This document shows positions 17,306-24,996 of a DNA stretch of 64,000 nucleotides, one piece after another. Made by a program: the position numbers and the translations under genes. The stretch is from a bacterium (GTDB lineage: Bacteria > CLD3 > SB21): assembly GCA_008933615.1 (NCBI GenBank), contig WBUR01000010.1, forward strand, positions 31,793 to 95,792, read 5' to 3'. The stretch's first letter is position 1. The number at the start of each line of letters is the position of its first letter. The notes below the pieces were generated by a model, which saw only the letters and a program-made list of their open reading frames with translations, had not been told where the DNA came from and did not search any database.

Positions 17306-18444
17306 AAAACATTCTAATTAGTTTGTTTCTGATCGCAGCACTTTCAGCCGGAGTTAATGCACAGCAAAGCCCGGGTAAAGATCATGCCAAGCTTAGTATC
17401 AGTTGCAAAACCTGTCATACATGCGATGTACCAAAGAAAGATGAACCGTGCCTGGTCACATGTCCCCGTGAAAAAATAGTGACGATTTATCAAAAACCGG
17501 AGCAAACTCCCGAACTGATAATCATGGATCAGATATTGGATCGATACGGGCCTGTTTACTTTTCGCATAAGTTACATGCGCAAATGTCTATTATGTCCGG
17601 AGGTTGTGAGAATTGCCACCATCACAATACCTCGGGTCCCATTTTGCAGTGTAACAGCTGCCATGAATTATCACGAAAGCGGGAAGATGTCAGTTTACCT
17701 GATCTAAAGGGCGCTTATCACAGGCAATGCATGGATTGTCATCGGGAATGGAGTCATGAAACAGGTTGCAATTCGTGTCATAAATTGAAAAAAGATCTTA
17801 AGGATACGAAACAAGAAGATACTCATAAAAAGTATTTAGGAAAAGATCATCCTGTTATTTTGGAGCCGTCACACATCAGTTATGAAACCAATTCGGATAA
17901 AGGGAAGCTTGTTACATTTTATCATGACGATCATACGAAAAAATTTGGATTGTCCTGTGCCGGTTGCCATAAACAGGAAACATGCGCTAAATGTCACGAC
18001 GTAAGTAAAAAATTCAATGGCAAAATAAAGTCTGCAAATGTAGACAAGTCTTTTGATGAGCAGCACAAAAACTGTATTTCATGCCACAAAGACGATAAAT
18101 GCAGTTCGTGTCACAGCGATACAAAGCTTGAGCCTTTTGACCATGCGCTTAACTCCGGGTGGGCGTTGGGTAAACATCACGTGCGGCTTTCATGCGCCAA
18201 ATGTCATGGATCAAAACTTCCGTATAAAAAAATCGACAATGCCTGTTTAAGCTGCCATAAAGATTGGAACAAAGATAATTTTAAACATTCGGTCACGGGC
18301 TTACAGTTAGATGAAACTCATTTTGAACTTGGTTGCGACGATTGTCATTCAGGTAATAATTATGCATTAAAACCAAACTGCACTGGCTGTCATGATAATT
18401 ATGTATATCCAAAACAAAAGCCGGGAAAGTTGGTTAATAAATAA
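17302..18444 (+). CDS. Periplasmic multiheme cytochrome c with 13 CxxCH motifs
   Basis: A 380-residue exported protein (signal peptide 1-20, ending VNAQ). I count 13 CxxCH heme-attachment motifs: CKTCH, CENCH, CNSCH, CMDCH, CNSCH, CAGCH, CAKCH, CISCH, CSSCH, CAKCH, CLSCH, CDDCH and CTGCH. Many free His residues (SHKLHAQ, HHHN, YHDDHTK) can serve as distal ligands. Besides these, the N-terminus has non-heme cysteines (CHTCDV and PCLVTCPR) that could bind another centre or form disulfides. Analogous to the 16-heme HmcA. It is translationally coupled to the NrfD-like gene and is the last structural gene before the kinases. Terminal electron partner unknown. Confidence 0.93.
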   Translation: MKNILISLFLIAALSAGVNAQQSPGKDHAKLSISCKTCHTCDVPKKDEPCLVTCPREKIVTIYQKPEQTPELIIMDQILDRYGPVYFSHKLHAQMSIMSGGCENCHHHNTSGPILQCNSCHELSRKREDVSLPDLKGAYHRQCMDCHREWSHETGCNSCHKLKKDLKDTKQEDTHKKYLGKDHPVILEPSHISYETNSDKGKLVTFYHDDHTKKFGLSCAGCHKQETCAKCHDVSKKFNGKIKSANVDKSFDEQHKNCISCHKDDKCSSCHSDTKLEPFDHALNSGWALGKHHVRLSCAKCHGSKLPYKKIDNACLSCHKDWNKDNFKHSVTGLQLDETHFELGCDDCHSGNNYALKPNCTGCHDNYVYPKQKPGKLVNK

Positions 18445-18496
18445 TAAGATAGTTGAAGGATTAAGAATCTGAACCGTCTCTAGGAACTAGCATACC

Positions 18497-20359
18497 ATGT
18501 TTAAACAAATAGGATTCCGCCTTATATCCGTCGTTGCGTTAGCGTCGCTGATTATTATTGGCGTATTTGCTTACTTCAATGTCAAATCGCAAAGCAGCAG
18601 CTTTATCTCGGAGGTTGAAAGACATGCTAATCAGCTGGGTGAAACGGTTGTAGCCAGCACTCGCTTTGATATGATGCTGAATCAAAGAGACAGAATTCAA
18701 CAAACCATCAATTCGATAGGTAAGCAGCCGCAGATCAGAGATGTTCGGATCATCAACAAGGTCGGGGAAATAATTTATTCTTCCAATCCTGCTTATATAA
18801 ATAAGATGGTCGATAAGCAGGCTGAAAGTTGTTACGCATGCCACTCGGAGGATCAGCCGCTTGAACAAATTTCGATTACTGAACGAACCAGGATATTTAA
18901 AATCCATCAAGACTCTAACCGGGTACTTGGCATAATTACCCCGATTTACAATGAACAATCCTGCTGGCAGTCTGACTGTCACGCACACCCTAAAAATCAA
19001 AAAGTTCTGGGAGTTTTGGATGTTTCTATCTCACTTGCAGAGATTGATAAAGCAATTATCACCAGAGAATGGGAAATTGTGATCTTTGCGGTTATAGCTA
19101 TCATTTCGCTCGGATTATTAATCGCTCTATTTGTGCGGCGCTGGGTTTCGAATCCCGTGCATGAATTACTTAATGCAACTCAACAAGTCGGCCAGGGCAA
19201 CCTGAATTGTACAATTAAGTATCTAGGCGATAATGAAATTGGAATGCTCGGCGAATCATTTAATAATATGACAAAGAAATTGTCCGAAGCAAGACTGCAG
19301 CTTTTCCAATCGGATAAAATGGCCTCGCTTGGAAGATTAGCCGCAGGCGTGGCGCATGAAATTAATAATCCGCTAACGGGTGTTCTAACTTATAGCAGTT
19401 TCCTGCTTAAGAGGACAAAAGATAATCCGGAACTCCAGGAAGATCTGAAAGTCATTGTCAGAGAAACGTTGCGTAGCAGAGAAATAGTAAAGAGCCTGTT
19501 AGATTTCGCTCGCCAGTCCGTTCCGAAGAAGGGTGTTGCGGATATAAATGCTATAATTGATAAAGCCATTGCTGTCATTGAGAAGCAGCTAACGATCAAG
19601 AAAATAAAAATTGTCAAGCAGTCTGAAAATGATCTTCCCAAAATAACGGTTGACGCAAATCAGATGCAACAAGTGTTTATTAACCTTTTTGTCAATGCAT
19701 CGGACGCGATCGGAAAAGAAGGCGGTACCATAAAAGCATTCACAAAACAAATATCTCTTTCACCGTTTGGGGTCGCTCAAATAAAAAAGGCGACTTGTCC
19801 AAAACGGCACAGTCTAATCGACAATGAATTCAAGATAGACGGGCTCCCGGCATTGAAAGTTAAAGTTGTTTCTCATAAAGAGGAAGGTATAGTTCACTTT
19901 GATCCCGTATACGGAAAGCGTCGGAATCATTTTAATCCCGGTTATAAAATAGTCGCGGATACAAAATTTGTTTGCCCGGACTGCAATAGTTCCCTTGTTC
20001 CGCAGGATAAACCCTGTCCCAACTGCGGAGCTCCCGTTCTATCTTTTGAAATAAGCGGGCAAGGCGTTTACGAAGTATGTTCGTCTGAAAAGAGCGATTG
20101 GGAGAAATGGGACTTTGTTGACTCCGCCGGACTGAAAGAATATATAGAGATAAGAATTTCTGACAGCGGCAGCGGAATTAGTAAAAGTGATCTCCCGAAG
20201 ATCTTTGAACCATTTTTCTCCACGAAAGGACAAAAAGGAACCGGGCTTGGTTTAGCAGTCATTTGGGGAATAATTGATAATCATGATGGAACGATCAGCG
20301 TTGAAAGTGAAGAGGGTAAAGGAACTACATTCATTATCCGTCTTCCATTGAAAGCCTAG
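18497..20359 (+). CDS. Heme-c sensor histidine kinase with a cysteine-rich insertion in the ATPase domain
   Basis: A 620-residue membrane kinase. Order: TM1 (about 7-28); periplasmic sensor domain with CYACH (112-116) and CWQSDCH (156-162), a CxxCH plus Cx4CH pair expected to hold c-type heme; TM2 (about 193-213); HAMP; HisKA with H287 in AGVAHEINNPLTG; HATPase with N box NLFVNASD (396-403), G1 DSGSG (556-560) and G2 GTGLGLA (581-587). About 130 residues lie between N and G1 boxes (normally about 30-40) and include C434, C493, C496, C507, C510 and C528, with CPDC/CPNC as in a zinc ribbon. It should sense redox state or a heme ligand. The partner is probably the adjacent response regulator, 3 bp downstream. 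Confidence 0.9.
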   Translation: MFKQIGFRLISVVALASLIIIGVFAYFNVKSQSSSFISEVERHANQLGETVVASTRFDMMLNQRDRIQQTINSIGKQPQIRDVRIINKVGEIIYSSNPAYINKMVDKQAESCYACHSEDQPLEQISITERTRIFKIHQDSNRVLGIITPIYNEQSCWQSDCHAHPKNQKVLGVLDVSISLAEIDKAIITREWEIVIFAVIAIISLGLLIALFVRRWVSNPVHELLNATQQVGQGNLNCTIKYLGDNEIGMLGESFNNMTKKLSEARLQLFQSDKMASLGRLAAGVAHEINNPLTGVLTYSSFLLKRTKDNPELQEDLKVIVRETLRSREIVKSLLDFARQSVPKKGVADINAIIDKAIAVIEKQLTIKKIKIVKQSENDLPKITVDANQMQQVFINLFVNASDAIGKEGGTIKAFTKQISLSPFGVAQIKKATCPKRHSLIDNEFKIDGLPALKVKVVSHKEEGIVHFDPVYGKRRNHFNPGYKIVADTKFVCPDCNSSLVPQDKPCPNCGAPVLSFEISGQGVYEVCSSEKSDWEKWDFVDSAGLKEYIEIRISDSGSGISKSDLPKIFEPFFSTKGQKGTGLGLAVIWGIIDNHDGTISVESEEGKGTTFIIRLPLKA

Positions 20360-20362
20360 ATT

Positions 20363-21169
20363 ATGAGCAAATCAACAAAAATATTAGTCATCGATGACGA
20401 ACAGGTGATTATCGATGCCGTAACCAAGATCTGTTCGCTTGAGAGTTATTCAGTTGACTTTGCTTTGGGCGTAAAAAGTGCAATTGAGAAAATTTCTCAA
20501 AGCTATTACTCAATTATTATATGCGATATCATGATGCCCGACGGCGACGGATTTCAAATTCTGGACGAACTTCGAAATCGGAATGTTGACAGCGCATTAA
20601 TAATGATGACGGGTTATTCCACCGTTGAAAATGCAGTCAATTCGCTTTACCAGGGAGCCGTTGATTTTATACCCAAGCCCTTTACGGTAGATGAATTGCT
20701 TAGTTCGGTATTTCGCGCAAATAAGTATCAGGAAATAAAAAAGAGACAAACGGATCTTTCGGCCCAAAATAACCCGAGCGGTTTTCTTTACGTTTCTTGT
20801 CCTGCAAAATATTTACGTTTAGGTTATTCGAGTTGGATGTTCCAGGAGAATGACGGCAGCGTTCTCATTGGCGCGTGCGATCTCTTTTTAAAAACCATCG
20901 ATTCAGTTAAAGAAATAGAACTTCTAGCATCAGAGGAAGAGATAGTGCAAGGCGTGAGCTGTGCCGCCATTAAGTCAGGCGATGATAGAGCACATAACAT
21001 TCTTTCGCCTGTTTCCGGCAGGATAATTGAAGTCAATCACAAACTCAATTTGAATACGAACATGATTGAGAAGGATCCCTACTTTGAAGGTTGGATTTAT
21101 CGCGTTATTCCTGCTGATATTGCCTATGAAATAAAAACGTTGGTTCCTTATAATTCAGATAGATTGTAA
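20363..21169 (+). CDS. Response regulator with C-terminal GcvH-like domain
   Basis: A 268-residue protein. The receiver domain (1-120) has the acidic pair DD11-12, phospho-acceptor D55 in ICDIMMPDGDG, T83 and K105 in PKPF, so it should be phosphorylatable. Residues about 140-255 are like glycine cleavage H protein: SPVSGRIIEVNHKLN and KDPYFEGWIYRVIPAD match the GcvH core closely. At the site of the lipoyl lysine (K in ESVKA) the aligned residue is D208, so it cannot carry lipoate there. No DNA-binding domain. The output is therefore probably a protein interaction. It follows the kinase by 3 bp. Confidence 0.88.
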   Translation: MSKSTKILVIDDEQVIIDAVTKICSLESYSVDFALGVKSAIEKISQSYYSIIICDIMMPDGDGFQILDELRNRNVDSALIMMTGYSTVENAVNSLYQGAVDFIPKPFTVDELLSSVFRANKYQEIKKRQTDLSAQNNPSGFLYVSCPAKYLRLGYSSWMFQENDGSVLIGACDLFLKTIDSVKEIELLASEEEIVQGVSCAAIKSGDDRAHNILSPVSGRIIEVNHKLNLNTNMIEKDPYFEGWIYRVIPADIAYEIKTLVPYNSDRL

Positions 21170-21205
21170 ATTGGCAAAGAAATATTAATCTTTAGGAGAT
21201 ATATC

Positions 21206-22369
21206 ATGGCACTATTAATTCTTGCAGTAATAATATTTATCATTGCGGATATTGTTATCCGGATGGTCGTGAAGCGCCTCACCGACAATAAGTTAAAAAA
21301 AGAGCGCGAAATGGTGTTGCAGGAAAGCCTCAAACTGGATTTTACCAATGAAGCGAAGACATTGAAGCGTGCGGAAGTCGCAAATCCGAAAGCTAAGATT
21401 TTGTGCGTTGACGATGAAGAAGTTATTCTTAGCAGCTTTAGAAAAATTCTTGTTTTGGATGGTTATGCTGTGGATACAGTCGAAACAGGACAGGAAGCGC
21501 TCGGGATGATTCAAAGACATCATTATGATTTTGTTTTTACAGATCTAAAAATGCCTTTGATGGATGGAGTAGAAGTAACGAAATCCGTTAAACATTTGCG
21601 GCCGGATATCGACGTTATCATTATTACGGGATATGCGTCAGTGGAGACTGCCGTCGAAACCATGAAATACGGCGCAATGGACTATGTTCAAAAACCGTTT
21701 ACTGAAGATGAACTGCTTGATTTTGTGAAGAAAACACTGATTAAACGCCAGGATAAGATTCAGAAACAACTTAAACCTAAAGTCCATATTTCCCATGTCC
21801 CCGCATCGGGTGATTTTGTTAAAGGTGAGTTTTCAATTCCCGGTGGGGTTTTTATTTCCAAGAATCATACGTGGGTTAGTATGAACCAGGAAGGAATTGC
21901 GAAAATCGGTATTGATGACTTTGCTAAGAAACTTATTGGACGAGTCTATGCGATCGAACTACCAAATCTTGGCATGAATGTAAAAGCGGGCCAGCCCTTA
22001 TTCACTATTAAACAAGGAAACAGAAGCATTACGTTTAATTCCCCGGTAAGCGGAAAAGTATCGCAGATAAATACTTTACTTAAGGATAACCTGGATGCTC
22101 TGGACATTACTCCATACGAAAGAAATTGGGTTTGCGCCCTCGATACAGACAACTTGGATAACGAAATCAAAAGTATGAGTATTGGAAAATCAGCCGTGGC
22201 TTTTTATCAAGAAGATATTCAAAAATTCAAGGACCTTATGGAAGATCTTCTTAAGTCTGAAAAAAGAGAAGGGGAGTATATTGAGAATGGACAAATATAT
22301 ATCGGGCAACTAGAAAAACTAAACGATATGAACTGGCAAAAAGTGGTTGCAGAATTTTTTGTAAGGTAA
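21206..22369 (+). CDS. Membrane-anchored response regulator with GcvH-like domain
   Basis: A 387-residue protein: N-terminal hydrophobic helix (about 2-22, MALLILAVIIFIIADIVI), a charged linker, a receiver domain (about 62-180; D113 in FTDLKMPLMDG, T141, K163 in QKPF) and a GcvH-like domain (about 210-315; KNHTWVSMNQEGIAKIGIDD, NSPVSGKVSQIN, ITPYERNWVCALD). The position of the lipoyl lysine aligns with N272. A C-terminal helical tail follows. A receiver tethered to the membrane with no DNA-binding domain is unusual and suggests a local effect on a membrane complex, perhaps the NrfD-like one encoded upstream. RBS TTTAGGAGATAT. Confidence 0.88.
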   Translation: MALLILAVIIFIIADIVIRMVVKRLTDNKLKKEREMVLQESLKLDFTNEAKTLKRAEVANPKAKILCVDDEEVILSSFRKILVLDGYAVDTVETGQEALGMIQRHHYDFVFTDLKMPLMDGVEVTKSVKHLRPDIDVIIITGYASVETAVETMKYGAMDYVQKPFTEDELLDFVKKTLIKRQDKIQKQLKPKVHISHVPASGDFVKGEFSIPGGVFISKNHTWVSMNQEGIAKIGIDDFAKKLIGRVYAIELPNLGMNVKAGQPLFTIKQGNRSITFNSPVSGKVSQINTLLKDNLDALDITPYERNWVCALDTDNLDNEIKSMSIGKSAVAFYQEDIQKFKDLMEDLLKSEKREGEYIENGQIYIGQLEKLNDMNWQKVVAEFFVR

Positions 22370-22528
22370 GGCCGCTCCATTCCACTGTTTTGCGTATAGG
22401 AATGATTATTACCGCCCGAGTAAAGGTTGTTTTCTAATGAACCGTCGTCGTCATGTTTCATGCATCCACTTATATAATGAAGTAAGTCTTGCGGCCATGC
22501 AGGCCGTTATAGATTGATAAGGATAATC

Positions 22529-23266
22529 ATGAAAACATTTACAGAAGATACGCGGTGCGTCTGGATGACATCGAATGTGGTCGAGTATAGGCTGTGTGAC
22601 AAGCAGTTTGAATGTGAACGATGTGAGTTTGACAGAGTTATGCGTAATTGCGCATATTCAGGTGAAAAGTCAGTTTTGAGTGAAAAAAAGACTGAAGATA
22701 TTGACAAGATTGACCTCTTGCTTGATGGGCTGATGTATGAACACTACAACGAACGTTTGATCTATCTGCCCAATAGTCTGGTTCTGGATGAATTATCTGA
22801 TCAAACATTTCGTTTAAGCCTGAGTTCTTTTGCTGTCCATTTTTTGGATAATGTGTTTACGGTCGTACCAGGCCGCCAAGGAACCGAGATTCGAAAAGGT
22901 CAACCTTGTTTGATGCTGAGCGGCGCATGGGGGGGAATGACGGTGAATTCTCCCATTCACTTCTTATATCAGGATAAGTCGGACGACAGTATCCAGCGTG
23001 ACCAAGCACACTGGGTTATAGGTATTATTGAAGCGGAAAAAAATGAAATTGCACGGGAATGTCTATCACAACAAGAGTGGCAACAACAGATTATCGAGTT
23101 ATCCCGCATGCTCATACAGCACAAGATTCAACACCCCGGCACGGATCGGACTGCTGATGACGTTGAACATAAGATTCAGCATTTGTATCAACGAATAGGT
23201 ACGGAAGATTACTTAAGTATGCTCAAGGTTCTTTTCAGACAAAAGATAAAAATCCGAAGTGTTTAA
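22529..23266 (+). CDS. Cys-rich GcvH-like protein
   Basis: A 245-residue soluble protein; ATG 22529 has AAGGA seven bases before it. The N-terminus has a cysteine cluster (C10, C23, C29, C32, C41; CVWMTSNVVEYRLCD then CERCEFD) that could bind a metal or Fe-S centre. Residues about 75-165 are GcvH-like (LDNVFTVVPGRQGTEIRKGQ, VNSPIHFLY), but the lipoyl position aligns with W134. The C-terminal third is helical. The Cys-led GcvH-like arrangement resembles uncharacterised proteins found near NrfD-type complexes in anaerobes. Role unknown; its place between kinases suggests it acts in the same pathway as the two receiver-GcvH proteins. Confidence 0.82.
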   Translation: MKTFTEDTRCVWMTSNVVEYRLCDKQFECERCEFDRVMRNCAYSGEKSVLSEKKTEDIDKIDLLLDGLMYEHYNERLIYLPNSLVLDELSDQTFRLSLSSFAVHFLDNVFTVVPGRQGTEIRKGQPCLMLSGAWGGMTVNSPIHFLYQDKSDDSIQRDQAHWVIGIIEAEKNEIARECLSQQEWQQQIIELSRMLIQHKIQHPGTDRTADDVEHKIQHLYQRIGTEDYLSMLKVLFRQKIKIRSV

Positions 23267-23320
23267 AAAATAAACAGTGTTATTTTATAAAATAAACTAT
23301 TCACAAATGAGAAACAGTCG

Positions 23321-23360
23321 CAGCCGGTCGCAAGATAACTTGCGGCTGATTTTTTTTTTT
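23321..23360 (+). terminator. Terminator between the GcvH-like gene and second kinase
   Basis: CGCAAG (23329-23334) and CTTGCG (23339-23344) form the upper stem, with CAGC/GCTG below separated by a bulge, followed by TTTTTTTTTT. It implies that the second kinase and the NtrC-type regulator have a separate promoter. Confidence 0.7.
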
Positions 23361-23400
23361 GGTACTTTTGATACATTAAATCAGTTGTTTTGGAGACGCA

Positions 23401-24993
23401 ATGCAGGTTGGGTTGCAACATAAATTTAGCGTCAAACTGATCTTGGTTATCTCTGGAATACTCCTCGCTAACCTTGCCCTGTATACCTATTTTACGACCT
23501 CCCATCTTAAATCGGACCTCATACTAGCCTATTCACAACATGCGTATAATCTCAGCGATGTGATTAAAAAATCAACACGTTATTCCATGCTCCTTAATCG
23601 CAGTGAGGATGTGCATCAAATAATTAATACAATCGGCACAGAAAAAGATGTCGTTCACATTCGCATATATAATAATACCGGAACGATTATGTTTTCCACG
23701 AATTCCACGGAAACTAAACATGCCGTTGATGTGAATGCCGAAGCCTGTGTTATCTGCCATACTAAATTCGGAGTATTTGCCAGCGTTCCTATCCAAGATC
23801 GAATCCGTACATATACTCAGGACGGAAAAAGACTGATGGGGTTGATAAATCCCATTGAGAATGAAGCAGATTGTTATAATTCAAACTGTCATGCGCACAG
23901 TGCAGAGCAGGAAATTCTGGGCGTGCTTGACGTGGTAATATCCGTCGATAATATTGAGAAGATCATACGTTCCAATATTGCGAATATCGCTTATAATGCT
24001 ATTGTTGTTACATTTACCATATCCTTTTTCTGCGGACTTTTTGTCACCGTCATGCTGAATCGCCCCATGGTTCAAATTAACAAGGGAATTCAGGAAATAG
24101 GGAAAGGAAATTTGGATTATAAGATCTTGCTCAATTCCCACGACGAATTTGGCCGACTTGCGAAAAGGTTTAATGATATGTCCGCTAAATTGCACGCCGC
24201 TTATAAGGAAATCAAAAATTGGTCAGACACGCTGAATACAAGGGTAAACCAAAAAACGGAAGAACTGAAAAAACTCTATGATCAGGTGATGCAAATTGAA
24301 AAATTAGCCTCGCTCGGAAAACTATCTGCTACCGTTGCACATGAATTGAACAATCCGCTCGAAGGAATCCTGACCTACAGCAAATTGATCGCTAAGCAGC
24401 TGGTGAAAGTTCAAAAAAAGAACGAATATGAAAAAGTATTAAGATATCTCTCTATGATTTCCGATGAATCTGCCCGATGCGGCAGGATAGTAAAAGATCT
24501 GTTGATTTTCTCACATCGTGACGAGGAAGTGTTTATTCGCGAGGATGTCCACGACATTATCAGAAAATCCATGGCTCTCATACGTCATCACCTTCAAATA
24601 TATAATATCGAAGCCGTAGAAAACTATAAAGCTTCGGATTCAACGATTGTCTGTAATCCTCAAAAAATTCAGCAAGCTTTGCTCGCGATATTCATGAATG
24701 CTATCGAAGCTATGAACGCCGGAGGAAAGCTCATCATTGATACTGCAACGGACGGCCAGGAAATTCACATTCACATCAAAGATACCGGACTTGGAGTTGA
24801 TCCGAAAGATCTCCCGCATATTTTTGAGCCGTTTTATACGACCAAATCCGGAGGAAAAGGAACGGGTTTAGGATTAGCCGTCGTATTCGGTATCATCAAT
24901 CACCACAATGGCAGCGTGGTTGTAGAAAGCACTTCGCCGGATGGCACAGCGTTTAAGATTACATTACCGCTGCCGAAAAAATCAGGTTATTAA
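23401..24993 (+). CDS. Heme-c sensor histidine kinase (second)
   Basis: A 530-residue kinase with the same plan as the one at 18497: TM1 (about 11-31), periplasmic domain with CVICH (116-120) and CYNSNCH (158-164), TM2 (about 197-218), HAMP, a short coiled coil (about 270-300), HisKA with H314 in TVAHELNNPLEG, and HATPase (NAIEAMNAGGKL, DTGLGVDP, GTGLGLAVV). It lacks the cysteine-rich insertion. The second Cys of the Cx4CH motif and both periplasmic halves align well with the first kinase, so the two are paralogues. Its cognate regulator should be the NtrC-type gene 3 bp downstream. Confidence 0.9.
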   Translation: MQVGLQHKFSVKLILVISGILLANLALYTYFTTSHLKSDLILAYSQHAYNLSDVIKKSTRYSMLLNRSEDVHQIINTIGTEKDVVHIRIYNNTGTIMFSTNSTETKHAVDVNAEACVICHTKFGVFASVPIQDRIRTYTQDGKRLMGLINPIENEADCYNSNCHAHSAEQEILGVLDVVISVDNIEKIIRSNIANIAYNAIVVTFTISFFCGLFVTVMLNRPMVQINKGIQEIGKGNLDYKILLNSHDEFGRLAKRFNDMSAKLHAAYKEIKNWSDTLNTRVNQKTEELKKLYDQVMQIEKLASLGKLSATVAHELNNPLEGILTYSKLIAKQLVKVQKKNEYEKVLRYLSMISDESARCGRIVKDLLIFSHRDEEVFIREDVHDIIRKSMALIRHHLQIYNIEAVENYKASDSTIVCNPQKIQQALLAIFMNAIEAMNAGGKLIIDTATDGQEIHIHIKDTGLGVDPKDLPHIFEPFYTTKSGGKGTGLGLAVVFGIINHHNGSVVVESTSPDGTAFKITLPLPKKSGY

Positions 24994-24996
24994 GTT

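Noticed and set aside
22437..22517. A 26-codon reading frame (MNRRRHVSCIHLYNEVSLAA and on) before the Cys-rich GcvH-like gene
   Set aside because: Too short, weak RBS and no recognisable family; it may be chance or a remnant. Not called as a gene.
23359..23376. TTGGTACTTTTGATAC as a sigma-54 promoter before the second kinase
   Set aside because: The GG is present at -24 but -12 reads AC instead of GC, and the sequence directly follows a terminator T-run.
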